Shown here in pieces: positions 32,997-41,214 of a stretch of 64,000 nucleotides of DNA. Made by a program: the position numbers and the translations under genes. This DNA comes from Dactylosporangium fulvum (lineage in GTDB: Bacteria; Actinomycetota; Actinomycetes; Mycobacteriales; Micromonosporaceae), in NCBI RefSeq assembly GCF_025137375.1, contig NZ_CP073720.1:3992501-4056500 (forward strand), read 5' to 3'. The stretch's first letter is position 1. The number at the start of each line of letters is the position of its first letter. The notes beneath the pieces were generated by a model. That model made no database searches and had not been told where the DNA came from. It was given only the letters and a program-made list of their open reading frames with translations.

Positions 32997-33677
32997 ATGA
33001 CCGTGCGGGTGCTCGTCGCCGACGACCAGGAGATCGTCCGCACCGGGCTCACCATGATCCTCAACGCGCAGCGGGGGATCGAGGTCGTCGGGGAGGCCCC
33101 CGACGGGCGCCGGGCCGTCGAGCTCGCCCGTCGCCTGCGCCCCGACGTGTGCCTGTTCGACATCCGCATGCCCGGCCTGGACGGCATCGAGGCCACCCGC
33201 ACGCTCGCCGGACCCGGCGTCGAGGACCCGCTCGCGGTTGTTGTCATCACCACGTTCGACCTCGACGAGTACGTCTACGCCGCCCTCCGCGCCGGCGCCC
33301 GCGGCTTCCTGCTCAAGGACGCCGGCCCGGCGCTGCTCGCCCAGGCCGTCCACGCGGCCGCGAACGGCGACGCGCTCATCGCGCCGGGCATCACGACCCG
33401 GCTGCTGAAGGCGTTCGCCGACGCCGGCCCGGCCGAGCCGCCGCGCCAGCCGCTCGACCCGCTCACCGACCGGGAGGAGCAGGTGCTCGCCGCCGTCGCG
33501 GGCGGGCGCACCAACGCCGAGATCGCGGCCGGGCTGTATATCACGCTGAGCACCGTCAAGACCCACATCGCCAGCCTGATGGCGAAGCTCGGCGCCCGGA
33601 ACCGCGTGGAGATCGCGATGTGGGCCTACGAGACCGGCCGGTCCCGCCCGCGAAAGTACGGCCCGCCCTCGTCCTGA
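32997..33677 (+). CDS. NarL/FixJ-type response regulator
   Basis: 226 residues. Receiver domain at 1-120 (LVADDQEIVRTGL, phosphoacceptor Asp in CLFDIRMPGLDG, K in FLLKDAG), and a LuxR-type HTH at about 155-215 (LTDREEQVLAAVAGGRTNAEIAAGL then STVKTHIASLMAKL). Partner of the histidine kinase immediately upstream. Targets are unknown; the downstream DUF2306 gene is a candidate. Confidence 0.93.
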   Translation: MTVRVLVADDQEIVRTGLTMILNAQRGIEVVGEAPDGRRAVELARRLRPDVCLFDIRMPGLDGIEATRTLAGPGVEDPLAVVVITTFDLDEYVYAALRAGARGFLLKDAGPALLAQAVHAAANGDALIAPGITTRLLKAFADAGPAEPPRQPLDPLTDREEQVLAAVAGGRTNAEIAAGLYITLSTVKTHIASLMAKLGARNRVEIAMWAYETGRSRPRKYGPPSS

Positions 33678-33743
33678 AGCACGGCCCGGCTCCGGCCTCC
33701 GCGCCGATGAGGTACGACCACCGCCGCCGTCACCATCAGGGCC

Positions 33744-34439
33744 ATGACAACGCCAGTCGTACGCCGCAGGACCCGGCCCGAGTGGCTGGTGCCCGTCGCA
33801 CTCGTCGTGCTCGCCGCCGTCCCGGTCATCGCGGGCGGCGCCCGGGTCGGCCAGCTCGCCGGCGGTGCCGAGGTCACCCCGGAGAACGCCCGCTTCTTCG
33901 CGATGCCGGTCCCGGTGCTGGTCCACATCTTCAGCGTCACCGTCTACGCCCTGCTGGGCGCCTTCCAGTTCCACGCCGGCCTGCGGCGCCGGCACCCGGC
34001 CCGGCACCGCGCCGCCGGCCGTGTGCTGGTCGTGGCCGGCCTGGCCACGGCGCTGTCGGGCATGTGGATGACGGTGTTCTACCCGCTGCCGGCGAACGAC
34101 GGCGACGCCGTGAACGCCCTGCGGTTGGTGGTCGGGACCGCGATGCTCGTGTCGGTGGTGCTGGGAGTCGCGGCGGCCCGCCGCCGCGACTTCACCGCCC
34201 ACCGCGCCTGGATGATGCGCGGCTACGCGCTCGCCATGGGCGCCGGCACCCAGGCGTTCACCCACGCGCCGTGGGTCGCGTTCTTCGGCCAGCCGACCGA
34301 GGCCCCGAGGTTCTTCCTGATGGCCGCCGGCTGGCTCATCAACCTCGCGGTGGTCGAGTGGATGCTCCTGCGGTCCCGGCCCTCGTCCGGCAGGGTCAGG
34401 AGAGGACCCGCAGCTGCACGGTCGTGGCCATCTCGCTGA
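33744..34439 (+). CDS. DUF2306 membrane protein
   Basis: 231 residues with about six helices and the DUF2306 pattern: HIFSVTVYALLGAFQFHAGLRRRHPARHRAAGRVLV, FTAHRAWMMRGYALAMGAGTQ, then a final helix. Conserved histidines (HI, FH, H-R) lie in or near the helices. Function unknown. Its last 44 bases run over the 3' end of the convergent serA gene; the arginine-rich tail there is probably not conserved. Confidence 0.85.
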   Translation: MTTPVVRRRTRPEWLVPVALVVLAAVPVIAGGARVGQLAGGAEVTPENARFFAMPVPVLVHIFSVTVYALLGAFQFHAGLRRRHPARHRAAGRVLVVAGLATALSGMWMTVFYPLPANDGDAVNALRLVVGTAMLVSVVLGVAAARRRDFTAHRAWMMRGYALAMGAGTQAFTHAPWVAFFGQPTEAPRFFLMAAGWLINLAVVEWMLLRSRPSSGRVRRGPAAARSWPSR

Positions 34440-35622
34440 GCTGGGCGAGGATCTCCTCCGGGTAGTCGATCGCGATGTCGGTGAGCAGATAGCCGTACTC
34501 ACCGCGGGTCGCCAGGATCTGCCCCTCGACGTTGACCTTGTGCCCGGCGAGGATGCTGTTGACGTCGGCGAGGACACCCGGCACGTTGTGGTGCAGCAGG
34601 GCGATCCGGTGCGTGTCGGGGGCCTGCTGCAGGTTGAGCGACGGCAGGTTGACGCTCAGCGTCGTGGAGCCCTCCGCCACGTACTTGTGCAGCTTCTCGG
34701 CGACGAACGAGCCGATGTCGGACTGGGCCTCCTCGGTCGACCCGCCGATGTGCGGCGTCAGGATGACGTTGGGCAGGCCGCGCAGCGTCGAGACGAACTC
34801 GTCGCCCTTGCCCTTCGGCTCCTTCGGGAACACGTCGACGGCGGCGCCGGCGAGGTGGCCGTTGTCGAGGTGCCGGCGCAGCGCGTCGTGGTCGATGACA
34901 AAACCGCGGCTCAGGTTGAGAAAGATGCTGCGCGGGCGCATCTTCGCGAACTGCTCCTCGCCGAAGAACCCGCTGTTGCCCGGCCGGCCGTCGACGTGCA
35001 GGGTGACGACGTCGGAGCGCTCCAGCAACTCGGCGAGCGACTCGCAGCGCTGCGCGTTGCCCAGCGCGAGCTTCTCGGCGGTGTCGTAGAAATACACCCG
35101 CATGCCGAGGTTCTCGGCGAGGACCGACAGCTGCGTGCCGATGTTGCCGTAGCCCACGATGCCGATCGACCGGCCGCGGATCTCGTGGCTGCCCTCGGCG
35201 TCCTTGTTCCAGACGCCGTTGTGCATGGCGGCATTCTTCTCGGTGAGCCGGCGGGTCAGGGCGATGATCTCGGCGACGGCCAGCTCGACGACACTGCGCG
35301 TGTTGGAGAACGGCGCGTTGAACACGGCGATGCCGGACTCGGCGGCCGCCCGCAGGTCGATCTGGTCGGTGCCGATGCAGAACGCGCCGATCGCGCGCAG
35401 CTGCGGCGCCGCGGCCAGCGCGGCGGCCGTGACCTGCGTCTTGGACCGGATGCCCAGCAGGTGGACCCCGTCGAGCCGGGAGATCAGCTCGTCCTCGTCG
35501 AGCGCGCGCCCGATGGTCTCTACCTGGTATCCCTCGGATCGCATCCGCTCGACCGCGACCGGGTGGATGTTTTCGAGGAACAGGACCCGCACGGGGTCGG
35601 CCTGGGAAGTCGATGGCTGCAC
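34396..35622 (-). CDS. serA: D-3-phosphoglycerate dehydrogenase
   Basis: 408 residues from GTG 35622, preceded by a TAGGGTAGG ribosome site; E. coli SerA has 410. NAD-binding G-Y-G-N-I-G-T at about 150, catalytic Arg in LNLSRGF, the Glu and the His in ILTPHIGGSTEEAQ, and a C-terminal ACT domain (HHNVPGVLADVNSILAGHKVNVEGQ) that normally binds serine for feedback inhibition. First step of phosphoserine synthesis. It lacks the extra ASB domain of mycobacterial SerA, so it is the shorter, E. coli-like type. Confidence 0.93.
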   Translation of the reverse strand: MQPSTSQADPVRVLFLENIHPVAVERMRSEGYQVETIGRALDEDELISRLDGVHLLGIRSKTQVTAAALAAAPQLRAIGAFCIGTDQIDLRAAAESGIAVFNAPFSNTRSVVELAVAEIIALTRRLTEKNAAMHNGVWNKDAEGSHEIRGRSIGIVGYGNIGTQLSVLAENLGMRVYFYDTAEKLALGNAQRCESLAELLERSDVVTLHVDGRPGNSGFFGEEQFAKMRPRSIFLNLSRGFVIDHDALRRHLDNGHLAGAAVDVFPKEPKGKGDEFVSTLRGLPNVILTPHIGGSTEEAQSDIGSFVAEKLHKYVAEGSTTLSVNLPSLNLQQAPDTHRIALLHHNVPGVLADVNSILAGHKVNVEGQILATRGEYGYLLTDIAIDYPEEILAQLSEMATTVQLRVLS

Positions 35623-35627
35623 AACAC

Positions 35628-35858
35628 CTACCCTAAGTGACCGTCGGGATCGCTGGTACGTGAGCCGCGACTCGTCCCGCCCTGTGGAGCGCCCTCCGGA
35701 GAGGACTGCGCCAGCACGTGGCGTTCCCGCAGCCGGTCGCGGATCTCCTCCGGCGTGTACGCCCTGCGGCGCCGCTCGGCCCGAGCCACCATGACCCCGG
35801 TCGCCGCCACGCCGACGACACCCGCGAGGCCGAGCACCTTCCACCACTTCACCTTCAT
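35628..35858 (-). CDS. small single-helix membrane protein upstream of serA
   Basis: 76 residues. WWKVLGLAGVVGVAATGVMVA (one membrane helix, about 5-25) followed by a basic, R-rich then Y-T-P-E-E-I-R-D-R-L-R-E-R-H segment and a Gly/Ser tail. It ends 5 bases before the serA start, so it is probably co-transcribed. Family not recognised. Divergent from the NlpC/P60-like gene with 20 bp between starts. Confidence 0.7.
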   Translation of the reverse strand: MKVKWWKVLGLAGVVGVAATGVMVARAERRRRAYTPEEIRDRLRERHVLAQSSPEGAPQGGTSRGSRTSDPDGHLG

Positions 35859-35865
35859 GAGGCCT

Positions 35866-35871
35866 TAGGCT
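35866..35871 (+). promoter_or_regulatory. -10 hexamer in a 20-bp divergent intergenic region
   Basis: TAGGCT ends 7 bases before GTG 35879. The same few bases read on the other strand as TAGCCT ahead of the ATG at 35858, so overlapping divergent leaderless promoters are possible. Confidence 0.45.
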
Positions 35872-35878
35872 AACGGCG

Positions 35879-36505
35879 GTGACCGTCGATCTGGATGAGG
35901 CCGTGCGGATGACCCGCACCGGCGACCTCTGGGTGTTCCGCGGCCGCTCGACCGCCGACCGGGCCATCCAGACGCTGACCAACAGCCCGGTGAACCACGT
36001 CGGCATGGCCGTGGTCCTGGACGACATGCCCCCGCTCATGTGGCACGCCGAGCTGGGCAGATCGCTGCGTGACATGTGGACCGGCACCCATCACCGCGGC
36101 GTCCAGCTGCACGACCTGCGCGACGCGGTGCTGGTGTGGGGCCGGCGGTACGGTCAGCGCGCCTGGCTGCGCCAGCTGCACCACGAGGTCGACGCCGCGA
36201 TGGAGGATGCGGTGCTGCGCACGATCGCCCGCCTGGACGGCACGCCGTTCCCGTCCACGGCCCGGCTGGCCGGCCGGTGGTTCCAGGGCCGGCTCCCGGA
36301 CATCCGTCGGCGCAGCGAGGCGTCGCTGGAAACCGCATACTGCGCCGAGGTGGTCGCCGTCACCTATGAGGCCATGAGCCTGCTGTCCGACGGAAAGCGG
36401 GCGAACTGGTACGACCCCGGCAAGTTCTGGAGCGGCGACGACCTGGAGCTGCTGCTCGGGGCGCGGCTGGGCGAGGAGATCTCAGTGATCTTGCCGCCGG
36501 CATAA
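35879..36505 (+). CDS. permuted NlpC/P60 (YiiX-like) papain-fold protein
   Basis: 208 residues. GDLWVFRGRSTADRAIQTLTNSPVNHVGMAV supplies the His-containing half near 17-50, and TAYCAEVVAVTYE near 150 supplies the Cys, the reversed order found in permuted NlpC/P60 proteins such as YiiX and LRAT relatives. Possible amidase, thioesterase or acyltransferase activity. No signal peptide. Stands between serA and the chemotaxis block with no clear functional tie to either. Confidence 0.72.
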   Translation: MTVDLDEAVRMTRTGDLWVFRGRSTADRAIQTLTNSPVNHVGMAVVLDDMPPLMWHAELGRSLRDMWTGTHHRGVQLHDLRDAVLVWGRRYGQRAWLRQLHHEVDAAMEDAVLRTIARLDGTPFPSTARLAGRWFQGRLPDIRRRSEASLETAYCAEVVAVTYEAMSLLSDGKRANWYDPGKFWSGDDLELLLGARLGEEISVILPPA

Positions 36506-36507
36506 CG

Positions 36508-36533
36508 CTCAGGCCGGGGCCGGACGGTCCGAT
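36508..36533 (+). promoter_or_regulatory. sigma-28 (FliA/WhiG)-like promoter of the receptor gene
   Basis: CTCA at 36508-36511, a 16-bp spacer and TCCGAT at 36528-36533, 37 bp before ATG 36571. Compare the streptomycete WhiG consensus TAAA-N15-GCCGATAA. The -10 keeps the CCGAT core. Confidence 0.5.
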
Positions 36534-36570
36534 TGGTGTGGTTGACGTCCGCCAGTTGGGGAGCCACGCC

Positions 36571-38307
36571 ATGACCACTGCAACGAGCCCGCGACGCCGG
36601 TCCATGATGTCCGCCTTCCGGGACCTGTCGGTCGCCTGGAAACTGCGCATCGTCGCCATCGTGGTGTGCGCCCTGCTGGCGGCGGTCGGGGCGATCGGCC
36701 TGCTGTACCTCGGCAACAGCCAGGACCGGCTCGACGCGCTGTACAACCAGAACCTGCGATCCGTGCAAGTGCTCGACGGTGTCGCCTCGGACTACAAGGA
36801 GGTCCGCTTCCGGTCCCGGGGCCTGGCGCTCGCGCAGAGCGACGCCGAGATGGAGGCCGCGACCAAGGGTGTCGAGGGGGCGATGGTCGCCCTCGAGGAG
36901 AGCTGGAAGGTCTTCACCGCCCGGACCACCGGCGCCGACAGCGAGCAGGACCGCAACACCTTCGCCACCGCCTGGACCACGTACAAGCAGGTCCTCACCG
37001 GCAAGTCGATCCCGGCCGCCCGCGCGAACAACTACGTGGAGTACAACCGGATCAGCCGCGAGGAGGTCGACCCGGTCGCGAGCCGGATCGCCACCGCGCT
37101 GGACAGCCTCGTCGAGCGGGAGAACCGGGCCGCGAAGTCGGCGCTCGACGCCTCGGCGGACGACTACCGCACCGCGCAGCTGCTGCTGCTCGGGCTGACG
37201 CTGCTCGCCATCGTGATCACGTTCTCCATGGTGACGTTCGTGGTCCGTGCGGTGTCCCGCCCGCTGCGCGAGACCGTCTCGGTGCTGGCCGGCCTGGCCG
37301 AGGGGCGGCTCGACCAGCGGCTGTCGGTGACGAGCCAGGACGAGGTCGGCCGGATGGGCACCGCGCTGAACAGCGCGCTCGACCGGCTCTCCGAGACGGT
37401 CCGCACCGTGATCGACTCGGCCCACCAGCTCGCCAACGCCTCGAACCAGATCAGCGGCGCGTCGCAGAGCCTGTCGCAGGCCGCGACCGAGCAGGCCGCG
37501 AGCGTCGAGGAGACGACGGCGAGCATGGAGCAGATGACCGCCAGCATCAGCCAGAACAGCGACAACGCCACGACCACCGAGGGCATCGCCGGGCAGGCGG
37601 CCGGTGAGGCACACGAGGGCGGCGAGGCCGTCGAGAAGACGGTCGACGCGATGAAGCAGATCACCAGCAAGATCGGCATCATCGACGACATCGCGTTCCA
37701 GACGAACATGCTGGCGCTCAACGCCACCATCGAGGCGGCCCGGGCCGGCGAGCACGGCAAGGGCTTCGCCGTGGTCGCCACCGAGGTCGGCAAGCTGGCC
37801 GAGCGCAGCCAGATCGCCGCCCAGGAGATCAGCGAGCTGGCCGCGGGCAGCGTGCGGACCGCGGAGCACGCCGGTGACCTGCTCGGCAAGATCATCCCGA
37901 GCATCACCCGGACGTCGGACCTGGTCCAGGAGATCGCGGCGGCGAGCAACGAGCAGACGACCGGCGTCCGCCAGATCAGCATCGCGATGACGCAGATCGG
38001 CAAGGTCACCGAGCAGACGGCGTCGTCGAGCGAGGAACTGGCGGCCACCGCGGAGCAGATGGCGGCGCAGACCCACCAGCTGCAGGAGCTGATGACGTTC
38101 TTCACCACCGGCGACGGGCAGCCCCGGCGGGTGAGCGGCCGCACGTACGCCACCGACGCCCGGGGGCCGCACGAGCGCGGCACGCACCGGCACAACGGCA
38201 ACGGCAACGGCAACGGCCGCGGTCAGCGGCCGGTGCCGGCGCTCGCCGCCCGGTCCGCCGAGGTGTCCGTGCCCGACATCGACGAGACCAAGTTCGACCG
38301 GTTCTGA
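36571..38307 (+). CDS. methyl-accepting chemotaxis receptor
   Basis: 578 residues. Two membrane helices (about 26-48 and 205-227) bracket a ~155-residue extracellular four-helix-type sensor, then HAMP (about 228-280) and an MCP signalling domain with the conserved hairpin tip IDDIAFQTNMLALNATIEAARAGE. RBS GGGGAG precedes ATG 36571. The C-terminus is a flexible Asn-Gly repeat tail ending DETKFDRF, a possible tether for CheR or CheD. The last 85 bases overlap the 3' end of cheA on the other strand. Its own sigma-28-like promoter suggests co-expression with motility. Confidence 0.93.
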   Translation: MTTATSPRRRSMMSAFRDLSVAWKLRIVAIVVCALLAAVGAIGLLYLGNSQDRLDALYNQNLRSVQVLDGVASDYKEVRFRSRGLALAQSDAEMEAATKGVEGAMVALEESWKVFTARTTGADSEQDRNTFATAWTTYKQVLTGKSIPAARANNYVEYNRISREEVDPVASRIATALDSLVERENRAAKSALDASADDYRTAQLLLLGLTLLAIVITFSMVTFVVRAVSRPLRETVSVLAGLAEGRLDQRLSVTSQDEVGRMGTALNSALDRLSETVRTVIDSAHQLANASNQISGASQSLSQAATEQAASVEETTASMEQMTASISQNSDNATTTEGIAGQAAGEAHEGGEAVEKTVDAMKQITSKIGIIDDIAFQTNMLALNATIEAARAGEHGKGFAVVATEVGKLAERSQIAAQEISELAAGSVRTAEHAGDLLGKIIPSITRTSDLVQEIAAASNEQTTGVRQISIAMTQIGKVTEQTASSSEELAATAEQMAAQTHQLQELMTFFTTGDGQPRRVSGRTYATDARGPHERGTHRHNGNGNGNGRGQRPVPALAARSAEVSVPDIDETKFDRF

Positions 38308-40424
38308 TGCCGGGCGGCGGCCGCCCGGCGCAGCTTGTCGCCGGCGATGTGCTGGGCCATGAGCGCGTCGATGTCCAGGATCAGCGCGACGTCACCGGTG
38401 CCCAGGATCGTCGACCCGCTCACCGACCGCACGTCCTCGAACAGGTTCCCCAGCGGCTTGATGACGGTCTGCGACTGGCCGATCAGGTGATCGACGACGA
38501 TCCCGGCCCGCTGGCCGGAGTGCTCGACCACGACCACGCTCTGCCGGCGTGACGGCTGCCCGGGCAGGCCGAACGCCTGCCGCAGCCGCACGAACGGCAG
38601 CACCTCCTCCCGCAGGTGCATGAACGACCGGCCGTCGGCGTCAGCGGGCAGCTCCACGCACTCGGTCACCCGGTCGAGCGGGATGATGAAGTACGCGTCG
38701 CCGGTGCCGACCAGGAAGCCGTCGATGATCGCCAGGGTGAGCGGCAGGCGGATCTGGATGGTTGTACCGGCACCGGGCGTCGTCTGCACGTCGATGCTGC
38801 CCCGCAGCGCCGTGATGGCACCGCGTACCACGTCCATGCCCACGCCGCGGCCGGACAGGTTGGAGACGGTGTCGGCGGTGGAGAAGCCGGGTTCGAAGAT
38901 CAGCGCGTAGACCTCGTGGTCGGTGAGCGCCGCGTTGCGGCCCACGAGGCCCCGGTCGACCGCCTTGGCGAGGATCCGTTCCCGGTCGAGCCCGCGGCCG
39001 TCGTCGGCGACCTCGATGACGATGCTCCCCGCGTCGTGGAAGGCGTTGAGCCGCAACCGGCCCCGGACCGGCTTGCCGAGCCGCTCGCGTTCGGCGCGTG
39101 TCTCCATGCCGTGGTCGAGGGCGTTGCGGACCAGATGCAGCAGCGGGTCGCCGATCCGCTCCACGAGTGCCTTGTCCATCTCCGCCTCACCGCCGGTGAT
39201 GACCAGGTCGACCTCCTTGCCGAGGTCGAGGCACACGTCGCGGACCACCCGCTCGAAGCGGCGCAAGGTGGTGCCGATCGGCACCATCCGCAGCGACAGC
39301 GCGGTGTGCCGGACCTCCTCGACGAGCCGCAGCACGTTCTCCTGCGTCTCGGAGAGCCCGTCGGCCGTGCCCACGCCGGCCTGCGCGATCACCAGCTCGC
39401 CGACGAGGTCGATGAGCTTGTCGAGGCGGGAGGCGAAGACCCGGATCGTCTGGTTGTCCTGCTGGCGGCCCTCGGCCGTCTTGCGCTGCCGGTCCAGCGC
39501 CGCCTCCACGACCGGCTGCTGGACGATGTGCTCCTGGACGAGGATCTCGCCGAGCGGCTTGCCGGACGCCTCGCCGGCGCGGATCGCCTCCTGCTGGATC
39601 TGCAGGGCCTTGGCGAGCTCCAGGTCGGTGACCATGCCGCTGCGGCGCAGCAGGTCGCCCAGCCGGTCGTTCTCCGGTAGCGCCGCGATGAGCTCGACGG
39701 CGCTGTCGGCCGGCAGGATGGTGATCGTGCTGTCGTCGCGGACGAACTCGAAGACGCTCTCGATGTCCGCCTTCGCGGCGGTGCTCAGGAACTCCACCTC
39801 GAAGCCGAGGTAGCAGGTCTCCGGGTCGGCCTCGTCGGCCCGCGGCAGGGCGTCGCGGACCGTGACCGCCCAGGCCACCGTGCCCATCGTCGACAGGTAC
39901 CGCAGGAACGACAACGGATCCATCCCGTTGCGCAGGCAGTCCGGACCGAACCACAGGCTCAGCAGCCAGGTGCGCGGGCCGTCCGGCGCCGGGGCCGCCG
40001 GGGGAGCCGTGCCGTCCGGCGCACCGGACTGGAACGGCTCCAGCGCGGCGAGCAGCCGTGCGCTGACGTCCGCCTCGGCGGCGGTCGGCTCGGTCCGCCC
40101 GCCGGCCACCCCGTCGACGAGGGCCGTGATGTGGTCGGTGCACGGCAGCAGCGCGCTCACCAGCTCGGGGGTGACCTGCAGCCGGCCACCGCGCAGCTCG
40201 TCGAGGACCGACTCGAGCACGTGCGCGAACGAGACCAGGTGGCCGAGCCCGAACAGGCCCGCGGAGCCCTTCAGCGTGTGCATCGCGCGGAACAGCCCGT
40301 TGACCGCCTCCGGACCGGCCGGCCCCGACTCCAGCTCGAGGAGCCCGTCCTCGAAGTCCTGCACCAGCTCGCGCGCCTCGGTGATGAACGTTTCCAGGGC
40401 GTCGTGGATGTCGTCGTCGTTCAC
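38223..40424 (-). CDS. cheA: chemotaxis histidine kinase CheA with an MshEN-like segment
   Basis: 733 residues. Hpt domain with phospho-His 49 (AMHTLKGSAG), a CheA-specific P2-like region at about 150-240, an inserted pair of motifs at 254-277 and 290-313, a dimerisation domain (about 320-385), HATPase (N-box HLVRNALDHG at 430-439; DDGRGLD) and a C-terminal CheW-like domain (about 565-690). The inserted pair matches RLGxxLxxxGxxxxxxLxxxLxxQ, the tandem motif of MshEN cyclic-di-GMP receptors. Last gene of the che operon; its end overlaps the convergent receptor gene. Confidence 0.95.
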   Translation of the reverse strand: MNDDDIHDALETFITEARELVQDFEDGLLELESGPAGPEAVNGLFRAMHTLKGSAGLFGLGHLVSFAHVLESVLDELRGGRLQVTPELVSALLPCTDHITALVDGVAGGRTEPTAAEADVSARLLAALEPFQSGAPDGTAPPAAPAPDGPRTWLLSLWFGPDCLRNGMDPLSFLRYLSTMGTVAWAVTVRDALPRADEADPETCYLGFEVEFLSTAAKADIESVFEFVRDDSTITILPADSAVELIAALPENDRLGDLLRRSGMVTDLELAKALQIQQEAIRAGEASGKPLGEILVQEHIVQQPVVEAALDRQRKTAEGRQQDNQTIRVFASRLDKLIDLVGELVIAQAGVGTADGLSETQENVLRLVEEVRHTALSLRMVPIGTTLRRFERVVRDVCLDLGKEVDLVITGGEAEMDKALVERIGDPLLHLVRNALDHGMETRAERERLGKPVRGRLRLNAFHDAGSIVIEVADDGRGLDRERILAKAVDRGLVGRNAALTDHEVYALIFEPGFSTADTVSNLSGRGVGMDVVRGAITALRGSIDVQTTPGAGTTIQIRLPLTLAIIDGFLVGTGDAYFIIPLDRVTECVELPADADGRSFMHLREEVLPFVRLRQAFGLPGQPSRRQSVVVVEHSGQRAGIVVDHLIGQSQTVIKPLGNLFEDVRSVSGSTILGTGDVALILDIDALMAQHIAGDKLRRAAAARHQNRSNLVSSMSGTDTSADRAASAGTGR

Positions 40425-40430
40425 GCTGTC

Positions 40431-40757
40431 CTACCTCGGAATTCCGGAACAGGCCCGCGGCATGCCCGCCTGGGCGGCGTCGTCCAGGTCCGGGGTGAGC
40501 CATGCGAGTGCCAGCACGTCATGGACCGCCGGGCTGTGCTCGCACAGCCGCAGCGCCACGCCGCGCCGCTCGGCCTCGCCGCGGGCCAGCAGCAGCACCT
40601 GCAGCCCCGCCGTGTCGAGCTCGGTCACCGCCGCCAGCCCGAGCTCCAGCTGTGGCCCTTCGGCCAGGAACCGCTGGAGGCGCTCGTGGTGCTCGGCCGC
40701 GGTGATCACGGTGAGCTCGCCCTTGATGTCCAGCCGGACCGGCACCGAGGCCGTCAC
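40431..40757 (-). CDS. STAS-domain protein (anti-anti-sigma-like)
   Basis: 108 residues from GTG 40757. A single STAS domain: VRLDIKGELTVITAAEHHERL, LELGLAAVTELDTAGLQVLLLARGEAE with the switch region V-T-E-L-D-T-A-G-L; the usual phospho-Ser is replaced by Thr (D-T-A-G). An upstream start at 40841 would add a low-complexity PERSGG repeat and is less likely. In che operons such proteins may link signalling to a partner-switching regulator. Six bases before the cheA start. Confidence 0.82.
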   Translation of the reverse strand: MTASVPVRLDIKGELTVITAAEHHERLQRFLAEGPQLELGLAAVTELDTAGLQVLLLARGEAERRGVALRLCEHSPAVHDVLALAWLTPDLDDAAQAGMPRACSGIPR

Positions 40758-40837
40758 GCGCCCTCCGCTGCGCTCCGGCCGCGTGACCTCCGTGCTGAGC
40801 CCATGGTGACCGGCCCCTCCGCTTCGCTCCGGGCCGG

Positions 40838-41206
40838 TCACGGCGCGATGAGCTTCGACACGGCGGCGAGCATCTGCGCCGGCTGGAACGGCTTCGTCAC
40901 CCAGGCCTTCGCGCCGGCCGCCTGCGCCTGCCGCTTCTTCTCCTCCTGCGACTCGGTGGTCAGCATGATGATCGGCGTGAACCGGTACGCGGCCTGCTTG
41001 CGGATCTCGCCGACCAGCGTGATGCCGTCCATGTTGGGCATGTTGACATCCGAGATGACCAGATGGATGCGCTGGCCGTTGAGCTTGCGCAGCGCGTCCT
41101 GGCCGTCGACGGCGTCGATGACCTCGTAGCCGGCGCCCTTCAGCGCGATCGTGACGACCTGCCGCACCGACGCCGAGTCGTCGACGACGAGAACGGTCTT
41201 GGACAT
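40838..41206 (-). CDS. cheY: CheY response regulator
   Basis: 122 residues, a stand-alone receiver domain. Acidic pocket VDDS (9-12), phosphoacceptor D53 (LVISDVNMPNMDG), T/S83-84 (MLTTES) and K105 (WVTKPF), all intact. Phosphorylated by CheA to control the flagellar motor. Separated by 8 bases from the preceding receptor-like gene, whose product may be its phosphatase. Confidence 0.93.
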   Translation of the reverse strand: MSKTVLVVDDSASVRQVVTIALKGAGYEVIDAVDGQDALRKLNGQRIHLVISDVNMPNMDGITLVGEIRKQAAYRFTPIIMLTTESQEEKKRQAQAAGAKAWVTKPFQPAQMLAAVSKLIAP

Positions 41207-41214
41207 GGAGCCTC

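Noticed and set aside
34396..36087. A serA frame extending to 36087
   Set aside because: The first 155 codons are low-complexity and overlap the divergent gene. The ribosome site and the family's usual length place the start at 35622.
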